Assembly: GCF_042682565.1 (NCBI RefSeq)
Contig: NZ_JBHUIC010000004.1
Direction: 5' to 3' (one strand)
From: Pistricoccus aurantiacus
Lineage (GTDB): Bacteria; Pseudomonadota; Gammaproteobacteria; Pseudomonadales; Halomonadaceae
Length of the DNA stretch: 64,000 bases
Shown here: positions 1-8,837 of the stretch, in pieces
How the letters are laid out: every line of letters starts with the position of its first letter
Numbering within the stretch: the first letter of the stretch is position 1
Program-made: the position numbers and the translations under genes
Notes under the pieces: model-generated
The model's database searches: none
Seen by the model: the letters and a program-made list of their open reading frames with translations, nothing else
Told to the model about the DNA's origin: nothing

Positions 1-516
1 GCTGACGCCTTTACGGTACCGATAGGTGTCTGGAAAGAACCAGCCTTCCGGGGACATGCCCGGCTGCCCCAGCGCCGCCATGACTTCCGCTTCGCTCATT
101 TCCCCACCGGGCTTGGCGAGCTTCGGCGCCCTGGCAAGCCGTTCGCGCATCTGTCGGAAGGTCCAGCCTTCCGGCACGGTAAGCGTATAGGTCACGACCC
201 GATTGCTGCCCAGCAGCGCGATGAGTTCACGACCGGACATTCCAGGTTCGAGCTGGAACTCGCCGGCGCGCAAGGCAGGTATCGATTGAGACTCGAGACG
301 CAGCAGCACCTGATAAGGCCAGCGATGTTCAAGAATGCCCCGGGTAACCAGTTCATCGACGACCCGGTGATAGCCGGCTCCCTCGGGCACCTCGTAAATC
401 TGCGCGGTTTCGAGCGCGATGGGCGCATCGAGTCGATACTGCCAGTAGTGATAGGCCGCGAAGACCGCTATCGCTACCAGTATCGCCAGTCCGACAAGAA
501 ACTTGACTAGCCGCAT
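1..516 (-). CDS. mltG: Endolytic murein transglycosylase MltG (3' part missing)
   Basis: Inner-membrane lytic transglycosylase (YceG family) that cleaves nascent glycan strands and so ends their polymerisation. The first 172 residues are visible. They comprise a short cytoplasmic start (MRLVKF), one membrane helix at about residues 5-21, and the periplasmic LysM-like region with a VPEG motif, leading into the family segment PEGWFFPDTYRY. The catalytic Glu lies beyond the window edge. The start is the ATG at 516, 35 nt after the pabC stop. The order fabF-pabC-mltG is the usual one, so it probably belongs to the lipid operon transcript. The identification is secure; the C-terminus is not seen. 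Confidence 0.93.
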   Translation of the reverse strand, partial: MRLVKFLVGLAILVAIAVFAAYHYWQYRLDAPIALETAQIYEVPEGAGYHRVVDELVTRGILEHRWPYQVLLRLESQSIPALRAGEFQLEPGMSGRELIALLGSNRVVTYTLTVPEGWTFRQMRERLARAPKLAKPGGEMSEAEVMAALGQPGMSPEGWFFPDTYRYRKGVS

Positions 517-551
517 GGCGCTTCCTCAGGCATGATTTTTTTCTACTCTAC

Positions 552-1397
552 TCAAGGGGTTGCGTCGCCAGGTTGGGGTGATTGAATCAGCGGATAACCC
601 AATAGCCGGTGAGCATGATTCTGCAGATGGCGATGTGTCTCGTTCAAGGCCCAGGTCAGCCCCCCAGTTCCATCGGTATTGTCCAGAGCGATGACCGGCC
701 AGACGCCCTGCACCGAGTTGCCAAGCCAGAGCGCCTCGGCCTCTTCAAGCACCGCTACACCGGCGTTCACCTCCTGAATGGGCAACCGGTCCAGCAGCGC
801 TTGGCGCAAGGTACCCGCTACGCCGCAGCGATCAAGCCGGGGTGTCTCCAGTCGACCTTGACGCTGCCAGAACAGGTTCATGCTGGTTGCCTCCACCAGC
901 CGCCCGTCGCTATCGCACAGCAAGCCTTCTGCAATGGCGTCGTCGTTCCATTCACTGCGGGCCAGAACATTTTCCAGACGATTGAGATGCTTGATCCCAG
1001 CAAGACGTGGCTGAATGCCAAGACGCAGCGCGCAGCGGCGAATACGAACGCCCCGATGCCAGCGTTCTTCATCCGGCGAAAAAGGCGTCAGACGGTAGCG
1101 CAGCCGGCAATCGTTCGGCCAGGGCGGTCGGTAGCCACGACCACCGCTGCCTCGAGTCAGTATCAGCTTGAGTACTGCCAGCGGTTGCTGAGATAACGGT
1201 ATATTTGCAAAAACCCCGTCCAGGTCCGCTGGCTTCGGCATGGTCAATTCCAGCCGATGACAGCCTTCCTCGAGCCGCGCGAGATGTTCTTCCCAGAGAA
1301 CCGGCTTGCCATCTCGCACCAACACCGTCTCGAAGAGGCCGTCGCCATAGCTCAGCCCGCGGTCGTCGAAGGGCAGCGCCCGATCACCGTCCCGCAC
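552..1397 (-). CDS. pabC: Aminodeoxychorismate lyase PabC
   Basis: PLP-dependent lyase that converts 4-amino-4-deoxychorismate to p-aminobenzoate and pyruvate for folate synthesis. It is 281 aa of fold-type IV, the branched-chain aminotransferase-like class. The N-terminal segment DDRGLSYGDGLFET is typical, followed by the lysine region (GIKHLNRLENVLA) and an EATSMNLFW segment that contributes to PLP binding. The start is a GTG at 1397 that overlaps the fabF stop region; the nearby ATG is out of frame. Tight coupling to fabF and mltG matches the standard fab cluster. A D-amino acid or branched-chain aminotransferase is the alternative, but context and length favour PabC. Confidence 0.9.
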   Translation of the reverse strand: MRDGDRALPFDDRGLSYGDGLFETVLVRDGKPVLWEEHLARLEEGCHRLELTMPKPADLDGVFANIPLSQQPLAVLKLILTRGSGGRGYRPPWPNDCRLRYRLTPFSPDEERWHRGVRIRRCALRLGIQPRLAGIKHLNRLENVLARSEWNDDAIAEGLLCDSDGRLVEATSMNLFWQRQGRLETPRLDRCGVAGTLRQALLDRLPIQEVNAGVAVLEEAEALWLGNSVQGVWPVIALDNTDGTGGLTWALNETHRHLQNHAHRLLGYPLIQSPQPGDATP

Positions 1398-1398
1398 A

Positions 1399-2637
1399 TC
1401 AGACTCGCGAGAAGATCAGCGAGCCGTTGGTGCCACCAAAGCCGAAGGAGTTGGACAGCACCGTATCGATCCGCATCTGTCGGGCCTGATGCGGCACGTA
1501 ATCCAGATCGCAGCCCGGCTGGGGATTGTCCAGGTTGATGGTAGGCGGCGCGACCTGATCGCGAATCGCCAGCACGCAGAATATCGCCTCCACCGCGCCG
1601 GCCGCCCCCAGCAGATGACCGATCATCGACTTGGTGGAACTCACCGCCACGGACCTGGACGCTTCGCCCAGCACACGCTCGACGGCGCGGCTTTCCGCGA
1701 GATCGCCAGCGGCGGTGGAAGTACCGTGGGCATTGATGTAGTCGATACGCGCCGGATCGAGTTGCGCGTCGCGAATGGCGTTGGTCATTGACTGCGCCGC
1801 GCCGCGCCCATCTTCCGGCGGTGCCGTCATGTGATGGGCATCGTCGCTCATCCCGAAACCGATGAGCTCCGCATAGATCGTCGCGCCACGCGCTTTCGCG
1901 TGCTCATACTCTTCCAACACCATGACACCGGCGCCATCGGAGAGCACGAAACCGTCCCGGTCGCGATCCCAGGGGCGGCTCGCCGCCGCAGGATCGTCAT
2001 TTCGTGTCGACAGCGCCCGGGCCGCGGAAAAGCCGCCGAGCCCCAGCGGCGTCGTGGCCATTTCCGCCCCGCCGCACAGCATCACGTCCGCATCGCCATA
2101 GGCAATGGTACGAGCGCTGTAGCCGATATTGTGCGTGCCGGTAGTGCAGGCGGTGGAAATCGCGATATTGGGGCCGCGAAACCCGTGCTGAATCGCCAGA
2201 TTTCCTGAAATCATGTTGACAATGGAGCCGGGCACGAAGAAGGGCGAAATGCGCCGCGGGCCACCCTTGAGCATGACGTTATGGTTATGCTCGATCATCG
2301 GCAGACCGCCGATGCCGGAGCCGATCGCCACCCCGATACGCTCGGCGTTCTCTTCCGTGCACTCGAGTCCCGCATCCGCGACCGCTTGAGCCCCCGCCGC
2401 GATGCCGTATTGAATGAACAGATCCATCTTGCGCGCGTCCTTGGGATTCAGGTAAGGCGCAATATCAAATTCTTTTACCGAACCGCCGAACCGAGTATTG
2501 AAACCCTCGGTATCGAAGTGCTCGATAGGAGCGATGCCGCTCTTGCCCGCCAGGATACTTTCCCAGCTTTCCTTGACGGTATTGCCTACCGGCGTTACTA
2601 GACCGAGCCCGGTCACCACGACCCTTCTATGAGGCAT
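1399..2637 (-). CDS. fabF: 3-oxoacyl-ACP synthase II FabF
   Basis: Condensing enzyme of fatty acid elongation; it joins malonyl-ACP to an acyl enzyme intermediate. At 412 aa it has the normal length. The catalytic triad is visible: C164 in STACTTGTHN, H304 in INAHGTST and H341 in KSMIGHLLGAAGA. The start is the ATG at 2637, preceded by a strong GGAGG ribosome site. An in-frame extension of ten residues upstream lies beyond that site and was not used. It follows acpP after a 261-bp gap holding the acpP terminator, so it may be partly separately expressed. Confidence 0.97.
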   Translation of the reverse strand: MPHRRVVVTGLGLVTPVGNTVKESWESILAGKSGIAPIEHFDTEGFNTRFGGSVKEFDIAPYLNPKDARKMDLFIQYGIAAGAQAVADAGLECTEENAERIGVAIGSGIGGLPMIEHNHNVMLKGGPRRISPFFVPGSIVNMISGNLAIQHGFRGPNIAISTACTTGTHNIGYSARTIAYGDADVMLCGGAEMATTPLGLGGFSAARALSTRNDDPAAASRPWDRDRDGFVLSDGAGVMVLEEYEHAKARGATIYAELIGFGMSDDAHHMTAPPEDGRGAAQSMTNAIRDAQLDPARIDYINAHGTSTAAGDLAESRAVERVLGEASRSVAVSSTKSMIGHLLGAAGAVEAIFCVLAIRDQVAPPTINLDNPQPGCDLDYVPHQARQMRIDTVLSNSFGFGGTNGSLIFSRV

Positions 2638-2809
2638 CAGCTTTCCTCCAGACTTCCTTGGTGGCACGTCTACGCGTCACGCGAGATGCCGTCATTGGGA
2701 GAAGTATACCTGAACACACCAGCGCTGCACCTCGTCAATCCAGGCTTTCCAGCAAAATGGTAGCGGCCTTTGGTCAAGAACCCGCGTTACACAGTGTTTC
2801 AATAATACA

Positions 2810-2837
2810 GAAGCCGCTCTGTTTCCAGAGCGGCTTC
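2810..2837 (-). terminator. Hairpin downstream of acpP
   Basis: A perfect 12-bp inverted repeat, GAAGCCGCTCTG with a TTTC loop and its complement, lies 61 bp past the acpP stop. On the minus strand it is followed by TGTATTATT, a weak T-rich tract. It probably attenuates transcription from acpP into fabF and would help explain why acpP is made in excess. It may terminate only partially. Confidence 0.6.
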
Positions 2838-2898
2838 ATGGAGCGGCCACCTAGATGACCGGCGTGCCGATTAGCGCATTACGCTTCACCAATCGATC

Positions 2899-3132
2899 TT
2901 ACTGATGAGAGTTGACGTAATCGATGGCTTCCTGAACGGTGGTGATCTTCTCGGCCTCTTCGTCGGGAATTTCGGTATCGAATTCCTCTTCGAGCGCCAT
3001 CACCAACTCGACGGTATCCAGAGAATCGGCGCCGAGATCTTCAGTGAAGGAAGAGGTGTTCTGAATGTCCTCTTCCTTGACGTTCAGCCGCTCGGCCACA
3101 ACCTTCTTCACGCGCTCTTCGATGGTGCTCAT
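2899..3132 (-). CDS. acpP: Acyl carrier protein AcpP
   Basis: Carries growing fatty acyl chains on 4'-phosphopantetheine for fatty acid, lipid A and phospholipid synthesis. It is 77 aa and strongly acidic, with the attachment motif DSLD (S37 counting Met). The start MSTIEERV at 3132 has a GGAG site upstream; the longer reading from 3156 adds eight non-conserved residues. It lies between fabG and fabF. A promoter candidate precedes it and a hairpin follows it, suggesting its own abundant transcript. Confidence 0.98.
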   Translation of the reverse strand: MSTIEERVKKVVAERLNVKEEDIQNTSSFTEDLGADSLDTVELVMALEEEFDTEIPDEEAEKITTVQEAIDYVNSHQ

Positions 3133-3213
3133 TACGTTATCACTCCAGTCGTTCAAGATAACCGTACTGCTATTGGAATAGAATAGATCTGTAAGCCCGG
3201 TAAGCTGCGAAGT

Positions 3214-3242
3214 AGTTTATATACCGCTTGAAGGCTTCGCAA
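3214..3242 (-). promoter_or_regulatory. Candidate acpP promoter
   Basis: On the minus strand, TTGCGA and TAAACT are separated by exactly 17 bp, each matching the sigma70 consensus at four of six positions. This places a transcript start about 75 nt before the acpP ATG. A local promoter fits the separate high expression known for acpP in other bacteria. Confidence 0.4.
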
Positions 3243-3271
3243 CCTAAGCTCGCAATCAAACCCGATTCGGA

Positions 3272-4024
3272 TTAACGCATGTTCATGCCGCCGTTGACAT
3301 TGAGCGTTTCGCCGGTGATGTAGCTCGCGGCGTCACTAGTCAGGAAGCCGACCGCCGCGGCAATATCCGCAGGCTCTCCGAGCCGGGACAGCGGAATCTG
3401 CTCAAGCAGCGCCGCGTGCTGGGCTTCCGGCAGATCCTTGGTCATGTCCGTGGCAATGAACCCCGGTGCCACCGCATTGACGGTGATGTTTCGGGCCGCC
3501 AGCTCTCGCGCCAAGGCGCGGGAAAATCCTTCCATGCCCGCCTTGGCTGCAGCGTAGTTGCTTTGACCGGCGTTGCCCATGGTGGCCACCACGGAGCTGA
3601 TGCTGACAATGCGCCCGAAACGCGCTTTGGTCATGCCGCGAAGACAGGCCTTGGTGACACGGTAGACGGACTTGAGATTGGTGTCGATCACCGCGTCCCA
3701 TTCGTCTTCCTTCATGCGCATCAGCAGATTGTCTCGGGTAATGCCCGCATTGTTGACCAGAATGGTCGGCGCGCCGAATTCTTCGGTGATGCGCTTGATC
3801 ACTGTCTCGATGCTTGCGGGATCGGTTACGTCCAGGCGACGGCCGGCCCCTTGGATACCCTGTTTCTTGAGATCCGCCTCGATGGCCTCGGCGCCGCTTT
3901 CGCTGGTCGCGGTACCGATCACGATGCGCCCTTGATGACCCAGCTCTCGGGCGATGGCCTGGCCGATACCCCGAGTCGCGCCGGTCACCAGGGCGACTCG
4001 CGCTTCTTTCATCGTTTCGTTCAT
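3272..4024 (-). CDS. fabG: 3-oxoacyl-ACP reductase FabG
   Basis: NADPH-dependent short-chain dehydrogenase that reduces 3-oxoacyl-ACP during elongation. About 250 aa. It has the nucleotide motif GATRGIG at residues 15-21, the NNAG motif, and the catalytic residues S144, Y157 and K161 in the NAGQSNYAAAKAG region. Two starts are possible. The ATG at 4024 has AAAGG close upstream. The ATG at 4012 gives the more usual 246-aa length but has no ribosome site. The annotated 264-aa frame from 4066 is not supported. It sits between fabD and acpP as in most proteobacteria. Confidence 0.95.
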   Translation of the reverse strand: MNETMKEARVALVTGATRGIGQAIARELGHQGRIVIGTATSESGAEAIEADLKKQGIQGAGRRLDVTDPASIETVIKRITEEFGAPTILVNNAGITRDNLLMRMKEDEWDAVIDTNLKSVYRVTKACLRGMTKARFGRIVSISSVVATMGNAGQSNYAAAKAGMEGFSRALARELAARNITVNAVAPGFIATDMTKDLPEAQHAALLEQIPLSRLGEPADIAAAVGFLTSDAASYITGETLNVNGGMNMR

Positions 4025-4112
4025 TTGCCTTTGCTCGCAGTGACAGCGTTCTTGTGTTGTCCCCATGCGCTCATGGCATGGAGTCCGGCATGAGAATCAT
4101 TGGCCGCCCAGC

Positions 4113-5072
4113 TTACTGAACCAGGACGCTTCTGGCCAAGGTCAGCGCGCTTTCAAGACTCTCCGGGTCGTTGACCGCCACTCCCTTGAGACTACGATCA
4201 ATGCGCTTGCCCAAGCCGGTCAGCACCTTGCCGGGGCCGCACTCGACGAATACTTCGACACCTTGGCCGCGCATGGCCTGTACGCACTCGGTCCAGCGCA
4301 CCGGCTGATACAGCTGTTCCACCAGACGCTGACGCAGCGTATCGACATCTTCATGCGCTTTCGCATCAACGTTCTGAAATACCGTGTAACGCGGCGATTT
4401 CAAAACAATATCGTTCATCGCCTTATCGAGACGCTCCGCCGCCGGGCGCATCAGCGCGCAGTGCGAAGGTACCGATACCGGGAGGCTCATGGCACGCTTG
4501 GCCCCCGCGTCCTGGCAAGCGATGATCCCACGCTCGACCCCGGATTTACTTCCGGCGATCACGACTTGCCCGGGTGCGTTGTAGTTGACCGCTGCCACCG
4601 TCTCGCCGGTTTCTGTCGCCACGTCCTGACAGACGCGCTCCACCACACCGTCTTCCAGGCCGAGAATCGCCGCCATGGCGCCCTGGCCGGCAGGCACCGC
4701 CTGCTGCATGGCTTCGCCCCGCAGCCTGACCAGCCTGATGCCTTCCGGAAAGGTCAGCGCGCCGGCACACACCATGGCGCTGTATTCCCCCAGACTGTGT
4801 CCCGCCATGGCACCGGGGCGTGGACCTTCGAGTTCTTGCCAGACTCGCCAAACAGCGACGCTGGCAGCCAGCAACGCCGGCTGGGTACAGGCGGTAGCGT
4901 TGAGCTCCTCTTCCGGTCCTTCTTGCACCAGATGCCAAAGATCGTAGCCCAGCACACTCGAGGCCTCCTCGAATGTGGTACGCACCACGCTATAGCGCTC
5001 CGCCAGTTCCCGCAGCATACCGATCTGCTGAGAGCCTTGCCCGGGAAACACGAGGGCTAGAGGTTGCGTCAT
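4113..5072 (-). CDS. fabD: Malonyl-CoA:ACP transacylase FabD
   Basis: Loads malonate from CoA onto ACP for fatty acid elongation. 319 aa. The N-terminal FPGQGSQ motif, the nucleophile S93 in GHSLGEYSA and H204 in VPSHCALM form the expected active site. The ATG at 5072 has AAAGGTG upstream and was preferred over a GTG three codons earlier. It follows plsX by 26 nt. The fabH gene that separates plsX and fabD in enteric bacteria is absent here. Confidence 0.97.
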   Translation of the reverse strand: MTQPLALVFPGQGSQQIGMLRELAERYSVVRTTFEEASSVLGYDLWHLVQEGPEEELNATACTQPALLAASVAVWRVWQELEGPRPGAMAGHSLGEYSAMVCAGALTFPEGIRLVRLRGEAMQQAVPAGQGAMAAILGLEDGVVERVCQDVATETGETVAAVNYNAPGQVVIAGSKSGVERGIIACQDAGAKRAMSLPVSVPSHCALMRPAAERLDKAMNDIVLKSPRYTVFQNVDAKAHEDVDTLRQRLVEQLYQPVRWTECVQAMRGQGVEVFVECGPGKVLTGLGKRIDRSLKGVAVNDPESLESALTLARSVLVQ

Positions 5073-5098
5073 GGCAATCACCTTTACGTCTTGTCGTC

Positions 5099-6169
5099 TT
5101 ATGAATCGGATAAGCTATCACCTGAGTTCTTCAAGATAGAGGTGATAACGGAACGCCGCTCATCAAGCTCTTGCGCCAGATATTGCGGAAGCGCCTGGTC
5201 GACCTCCCTGAAAGCCCGGGATATCGCATGAAAAAAACCGGTAGCATCAGCACTGCCATGACTCTTTACCACGATCCCCTTGAGCCCGAGCAGGCTGGCG
5301 CCATTGTAACGCACCGGATCGAGCTGATTCTTGAGCCGGCGCAAGGCCGGGCGCGCCAGCGCTCCAACTATTCGACTTCCCCAATGGGCCTCGAAAGTAC
5401 TCTGTACCCGGTCGATCAGCATCATTGCCAGCCCTTCGCTGGCCTTGAGCACCGCGTTGCCCACGAAGCCGTCACAGACCACCACGTCCACCTCACCGGT
5501 AAAGATACCGTTGCCCTCGACGAAGCCACGATAATCGATACCCGGCAGCCGGCTCAGCAGGACATTCGCCTCGCGCACGCTGGCGGTTCCCTTGCTTCCT
5601 TCCACACCCACGTTGAGCAGGGCGACCCTGGGGGATTTCAACGCATCCACGCGACGCGCCATGACCTCGCCCATCAAGGCAAAGTCCACCAGGCGCGCCG
5701 CGTCCGCCTCGACGTTTGCGCCCAGGTCCAACAGATAGCAGCGTCCGCCACCACGAGTGGGAATGGCGGTACTGATGGCGGGACGAGAAATGCCGCTGAC
5801 GGTGCCGATCAGAGAACGCGAAAGGGCCATCAGGGCACCGGTGTTGCCGGCGCTGACGCAGGCCTGGGCCCGACCGTCGGCTACCTGCCGCAGCGCCATG
5901 GCCATGCTGGAGTCCGAGGGTCCGCGCAGCACGCTCGAGGGTTTGGCACCTTCGGCGACGACTGAGGAGGAGTGAATGAGGGAGAGGCGCGCCAAGTTCG
6001 CACTAGAACGATTCGGCAACGTATGAAGCACCGTTTCAAGCTCCTGACGCTGGCCGAAGAGCTGAATTTCCAGTTGGGAAAAGGCGTTCAAGGCTCGGAT
6101 GGAACCGAGAACCGTGGCGCGAGGACCGAAGTCCCCGCCCATGGCGTCGATGGCGATCTTCACCGGCAT
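5099..6169 (-). CDS. plsX: Phosphate acyltransferase PlsX
   Basis: Converts acyl-ACP to acyl-phosphate, the acyl donor for the first step of phospholipid synthesis by PlsY. 356 aa, starting MPVKIAIDAMGGDFGP, the family's characteristic N-terminus, and containing VCDGFVGNAVLKASEG, a conserved family segment. The ATG at 6169 was chosen because the conserved N-terminus begins there. A TTG 15 codons upstream sits directly on a GGAGGG tract, too close to act as its start. It lies between rpmF and fabD in the lipid operon. Confidence 0.95.
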   Translation of the reverse strand: MPVKIAIDAMGGDFGPRATVLGSIRALNAFSQLEIQLFGQRQELETVLHTLPNRSSANLARLSLIHSSSVVAEGAKPSSVLRGPSDSSMAMALRQVADGRAQACVSAGNTGALMALSRSLIGTVSGISRPAISTAIPTRGGGRCYLLDLGANVEADAARLVDFALMGEVMARRVDALKSPRVALLNVGVEGSKGTASVREANVLLSRLPGIDYRGFVEGNGIFTGEVDVVVCDGFVGNAVLKASEGLAMMLIDRVQSTFEAHWGSRIVGALARPALRRLKNQLDPVRYNGASLLGLKGIVVKSHGSADATGFFHAISRAFREVDQALPQYLAQELDERRSVITSILKNSGDSLSDS

Positions 6170-6276
6170 GGATGCGGCAAGCGCCTCGCCTGTTGACAGG
6201 ATACCGGCATGCAACCCTCCATCCCCGCGGCTTTTTACAAAAGTGAAGCAGCGACCATTGACGGAATGTCGGCGTC

Positions 6277-6447
6277 TTAAACGTCGATGACCTTGCGACC
6301 GCGGTAGAAACCGTCCGGCGCGACATGATGGCGGCGGTGGGTGGTGCCGGTTTCCTGATCCTGGGAAAGCGTCGGGGCGCTCAGCGCGTCGTGGCTACGA
6401 CGCATGCCGCGCTTGGAACGAGTCTTGCGGTTCTGTTGAACAGCCAT
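6277..6447 (-). CDS. rpmF: 50S ribosomal protein L32
   Basis: Small large-subunit protein, 56 aa: MAVQQNRKTRSKRGMRRSHD at the start and FYRGRKVIDV at the end, the usual form. The HRRHH stretch and the basic N-terminus are typical. GGAG lies nine bases before the ATG. It follows yceD and precedes plsX, the conserved order that ties ribosome synthesis to phospholipid synthesis. Confidence 0.97.
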   Translation of the reverse strand: MAVQQNRKTRSKRGMRRSHDALSAPTLSQDQETGTTHRRHHVAPDGFYRGRKVIDV

Positions 6448-6493
6448 GGGGTATTACTCCAAAAGTCAGTCGAAAGATTGAAACGTCAATAAA

Positions 6494-7021
6494 TCACTTC
6501 TTGTCCTTCAGGGTGCGCAGCACCTCGAAAGGGTTGGCAGCGGGTCGAGGGGAAACCTCTTTCTCCTCGCCGCTGGTCAGCTGATCCCGCGTCACGTCGC
6601 ACTCAGCTTCGTCGTGGTAGATCACTTGTGGCAGGCTGAGAAGAATTTCATCCTCCAGCAGCGCAAAAAGATCCAGCTGTTCGCTTTCCACCAGCACCGG
6701 TTCGTGGGTGCCGGGCAGCGCCGCCGCCAAGGCGTCGCTAGTCACCATGCCAAGCAGGAAATCGCTTTCGATGCGAGTCTCGATCGGACCGAGACAGCGC
6801 CGACAAGCCAGGGTGACATCCGTCTCCAGCCGGCCCTCGATCTCGCGACGTCCCTGCGCATCGATGCCAAACTGCAGGCACACGCGACAATCACCCTGCT
6901 GCGAACCGGCTTCCTGCGCCAGACGTTTGAGAGAAGCAAGCGGCACGGTGCCTTCGAGGCGCTCGGCATTGGCGGCGAGCCGATAGGGCTCGACCCGCTG
7001 AGGTAATCGTGTGGTGCACAT
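6494..7021 (-). CDS. yceD: YceD family protein (DUF177)
   Basis: Conserved protein encoded with L32 across bacteria; plant and bacterial relatives are linked to 23S rRNA accumulation. 175 aa with the family's Cys pair in TLACRRCLGP and an acidic C-terminal half ending NPFEVLRTLKDKK, a typical YceD tail. The ATG at 7021 matches the family N-terminus (LPQRVEPYRLA), although no clear ribosome site is seen. It is the first gene of the rpmF-plsX-fab operon, divergent from maf. The precise molecular function is not established from sequence. Confidence 0.9.
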   Translation of the reverse strand: MCTTRLPQRVEPYRLAANAERLEGTVPLASLKRLAQEAGSQQGDCRVCLQFGIDAQGRREIEGRLETDVTLACRRCLGPIETRIESDFLLGMVTSDALAAALPGTHEPVLVESEQLDLFALLEDEILLSLPQVIYHDEAECDVTRDQLTSGEEKEVSPRPAANPFEVLRTLKDKK

Positions 7022-7161
7022 AGGCGCGCAATAATAGGCACTCGATCCGCCGCTGTCAAAGCCTCGCGGCAGGATGCGGCAGGCGCTGTACAGCCCTCCC
7101 TCTCAAAGGCAAACTCCCGGGATTACCCTATCGATCGATAATCGCTGACGGTGGCTATCCC

Positions 7162-7743
7162 ATGACCTCACTCGTACTCGCTTCCAGTTCTCCCTGGCGT
7201 CGCCAGCTTCTCGAGCGCCTGCAGCTACCTTTCATCTGGCAGAGCCCGGACATCGATGAGACGCCGCGTCCTCGGGAAACGCCTCAGGCGCTGGTGCGGC
7301 GCCTGGCCTTGAGCAAGGCAAGCCATCTGGCGGAGCAGTATCCGCAGCATCTGTTGATCGGCTCGGATCAGGTCGCCAGCTTCAATGAAGAAATACTCGG
7401 TAAGCCTGGCACGCCGGAACGCGCCATGGCGACGCTGGAACGCTTTTCCGGCCAGCGGGTTCGCTTCGTCACCGGCGTCGCCCTGCTGGACACCCACAGC
7501 GGTCGTCACTGGGTGCATCATGAGGACTATCACGTCGTCTTTCGCCAGCTGTCCCGACATGAAATCGAGAACTATGTATCCCGTGAACAGCCGCTGACCA
7601 GTTCTGGCAGCTTTCGCATGGAAGGACTGGGGATCGCCCTGTTCGAAAGACTCGAGGGCGACGACCCCAATACCTTGGTGGGGTTACCGTTGATCCGGCT
7701 TTGCCAGATGCTGCGGGAAGCGGGCCTGGACCCGCTGGGCTGA
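7162..7743 (+). CDS. Maf-family nucleotide pyrophosphatase, YceF type
   Basis: 193 aa. The N-terminal LASSSPWRRQLLERL motif and the catalytic SDQVA segment around residue 70 are those of the Maf/HAM1 fold. The subgroup with W in SPWRR and with SDQV resembles E. coli YceF, which hydrolyses 7-methyl-GTP. Its position next to yceD-rpmF, as in E. coli, supports the YceF assignment. It is divergent from yceD and convergent with sppA. A canonical Maf acting on dTTP or UTP is the alternative. Confidence 0.9.
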   Translation: MTSLVLASSSPWRRQLLERLQLPFIWQSPDIDETPRPRETPQALVRRLALSKASHLAEQYPQHLLIGSDQVASFNEEILGKPGTPERAMATLERFSGQRVRFVTGVALLDTHSGRHWVHHEDYHVVFRQLSRHEIENYVSREQPLTSSGSFRMEGLGIALFERLEGDDPNTLVGLPLIRLCQMLREAGLDPLG

Positions 7744-7766
7744 GCCCGTCAATGAAGGCTTGACTG

Positions 7767-8837
7767 TCAAGGCATCTGATAGCGCAGCGGCGAACTCGCC
7801 TCTGGTATGCCGAACCATTGAAAGGCGACTCGCCCCAGCCCTCGGGAAATTCGCTCGAAGGGATCGAGCCGAGGGGTGTAGTCCTTGATGCGCGGTTCGT
7901 CCAGGTAGCGCCGAGCCACGCCGTCCAGGCTATCGAGGCTATCGATCAGTCCTAGCTCAAGCGCCTGCTCGCCGGTCCACACCAGTCCTGAAAATAGCTG
8001 GTCGTCGTCACCAAGACGCTCGCCGCGACCGGCCTTGACGTCCTGAATGAACTGACCGTGGGTGGTTTCCAGCACCTTCTGCCAGAACGCCCGCTGCTCA
8101 TCGGAAATACCCGAAAAGGGGTCCAGAAAGGCCTTGTTATCCCCGGCGGTGAACACGCGTCGCTCCACGCCAAGACGATCGATGGCGTCTTCCAGGCCGA
8201 AGCTGGCGAAGATCACCCCGATCGATCCGACCAGACTCGCCGGCGCCGCGACGATTTCATCCGCGGCGGCGGCAATATAGTAGGCTCCGCTGGCGCCGAT
8301 ATCCTCGATGACCGCGATGATCGGCTTGTCGCCGGACTCGCGAAGACGCATGATCTCCGCATAGATGCGCTGTGACTGCACCGGACTGCCGCCGGGGCTG
8401 TTAATATGCACCACCACTGCCGGGGTAGCGTCGCTTTTCCAGGCACGATCCAGCCCCTCGATAACGCGCTGGGCGCTGGCCGGGGCTTCGTTGTCGATCA
8501 CCCCCTTGACCTCGACCACCCCTAGATGACGGCCACTCGGCACTACCGGCTGACCCAGCGAATAGATGCCGTAGAAACTCAGGGAAAGCCCGAGCAGGAT
8601 CAGCAGGATCGTCACGAAACGGAAGAACAGCTTCCACCGCCGGGAGCGGCGCTGTTCCACCAGCACACCGTCGATCCAGCGATCCATCATGTCGAACTGA
8701 GCCAGGCGCTGACGTTCCCGCAGCGTTTCTGCATCCCCTTCATCGCCGTCTTGTCCGCGCTGTTTCTGACGCGAGGCCTTGTCGTCCTCGGAATCCACCA
8801 TCGGCCCTTGTGTCCAGCGCTTGTCGTCATCTTGCAT
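7767..8837 (-). CDS. sppA: S49 family signal peptide peptidase (SppA type)
   Basis: Membrane-anchored serine protease of family S49, expected to degrade cleaved signal peptides. 356 aa. A charged cytoplasmic N-terminus is followed by one membrane helix at residues 70-90 and the protease domain, with the S183 nucleophile in GASGAYYIA and the K235 base in AGDNKAFLDPF. It is the short single-domain form, unlike the duplicated E. coli SppA. The ATG at 8837 overlaps the end of gph by 11 nt; an ATG four codons upstream is possible. It forms a run with rluC and gph. Confidence 0.92.
   Translation of the reverse strand: MQDDDKRWTQGPMVDSEDDKASRQKQRGQDGDEGDAETLRERQRLAQFDMMDRWIDGVLVEQRRSRRWKLFFRFVTILLILLGLSLSFYGIYSLGQPVVPSGRHLGVVEVKGVIDNEAPASAQRVIEGLDRAWKSDATPAVVVHINSPGGSPVQSQRIYAEIMRLRESGDKPIIAVIEDIGASGAYYIAAAADEIVAAPASLVGSIGVIFASFGLEDAIDRLGVERRVFTAGDNKAFLDPFSGISDEQRAFWQKVLETTHGQFIQDVKAGRGERLGDDDQLFSGLVWTGEQALELGLIDSLDSLDGVARRYLDEPRIKDYTPRLDPFERISRGLGRVAFQWFGIPEASSPLRYQMP

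Noticed and set aside
7744..7766. Small inverted repeat between maf and sppA as terminator
   Set aside because: Only about six pairs with a one-base loop and no T run in either direction.
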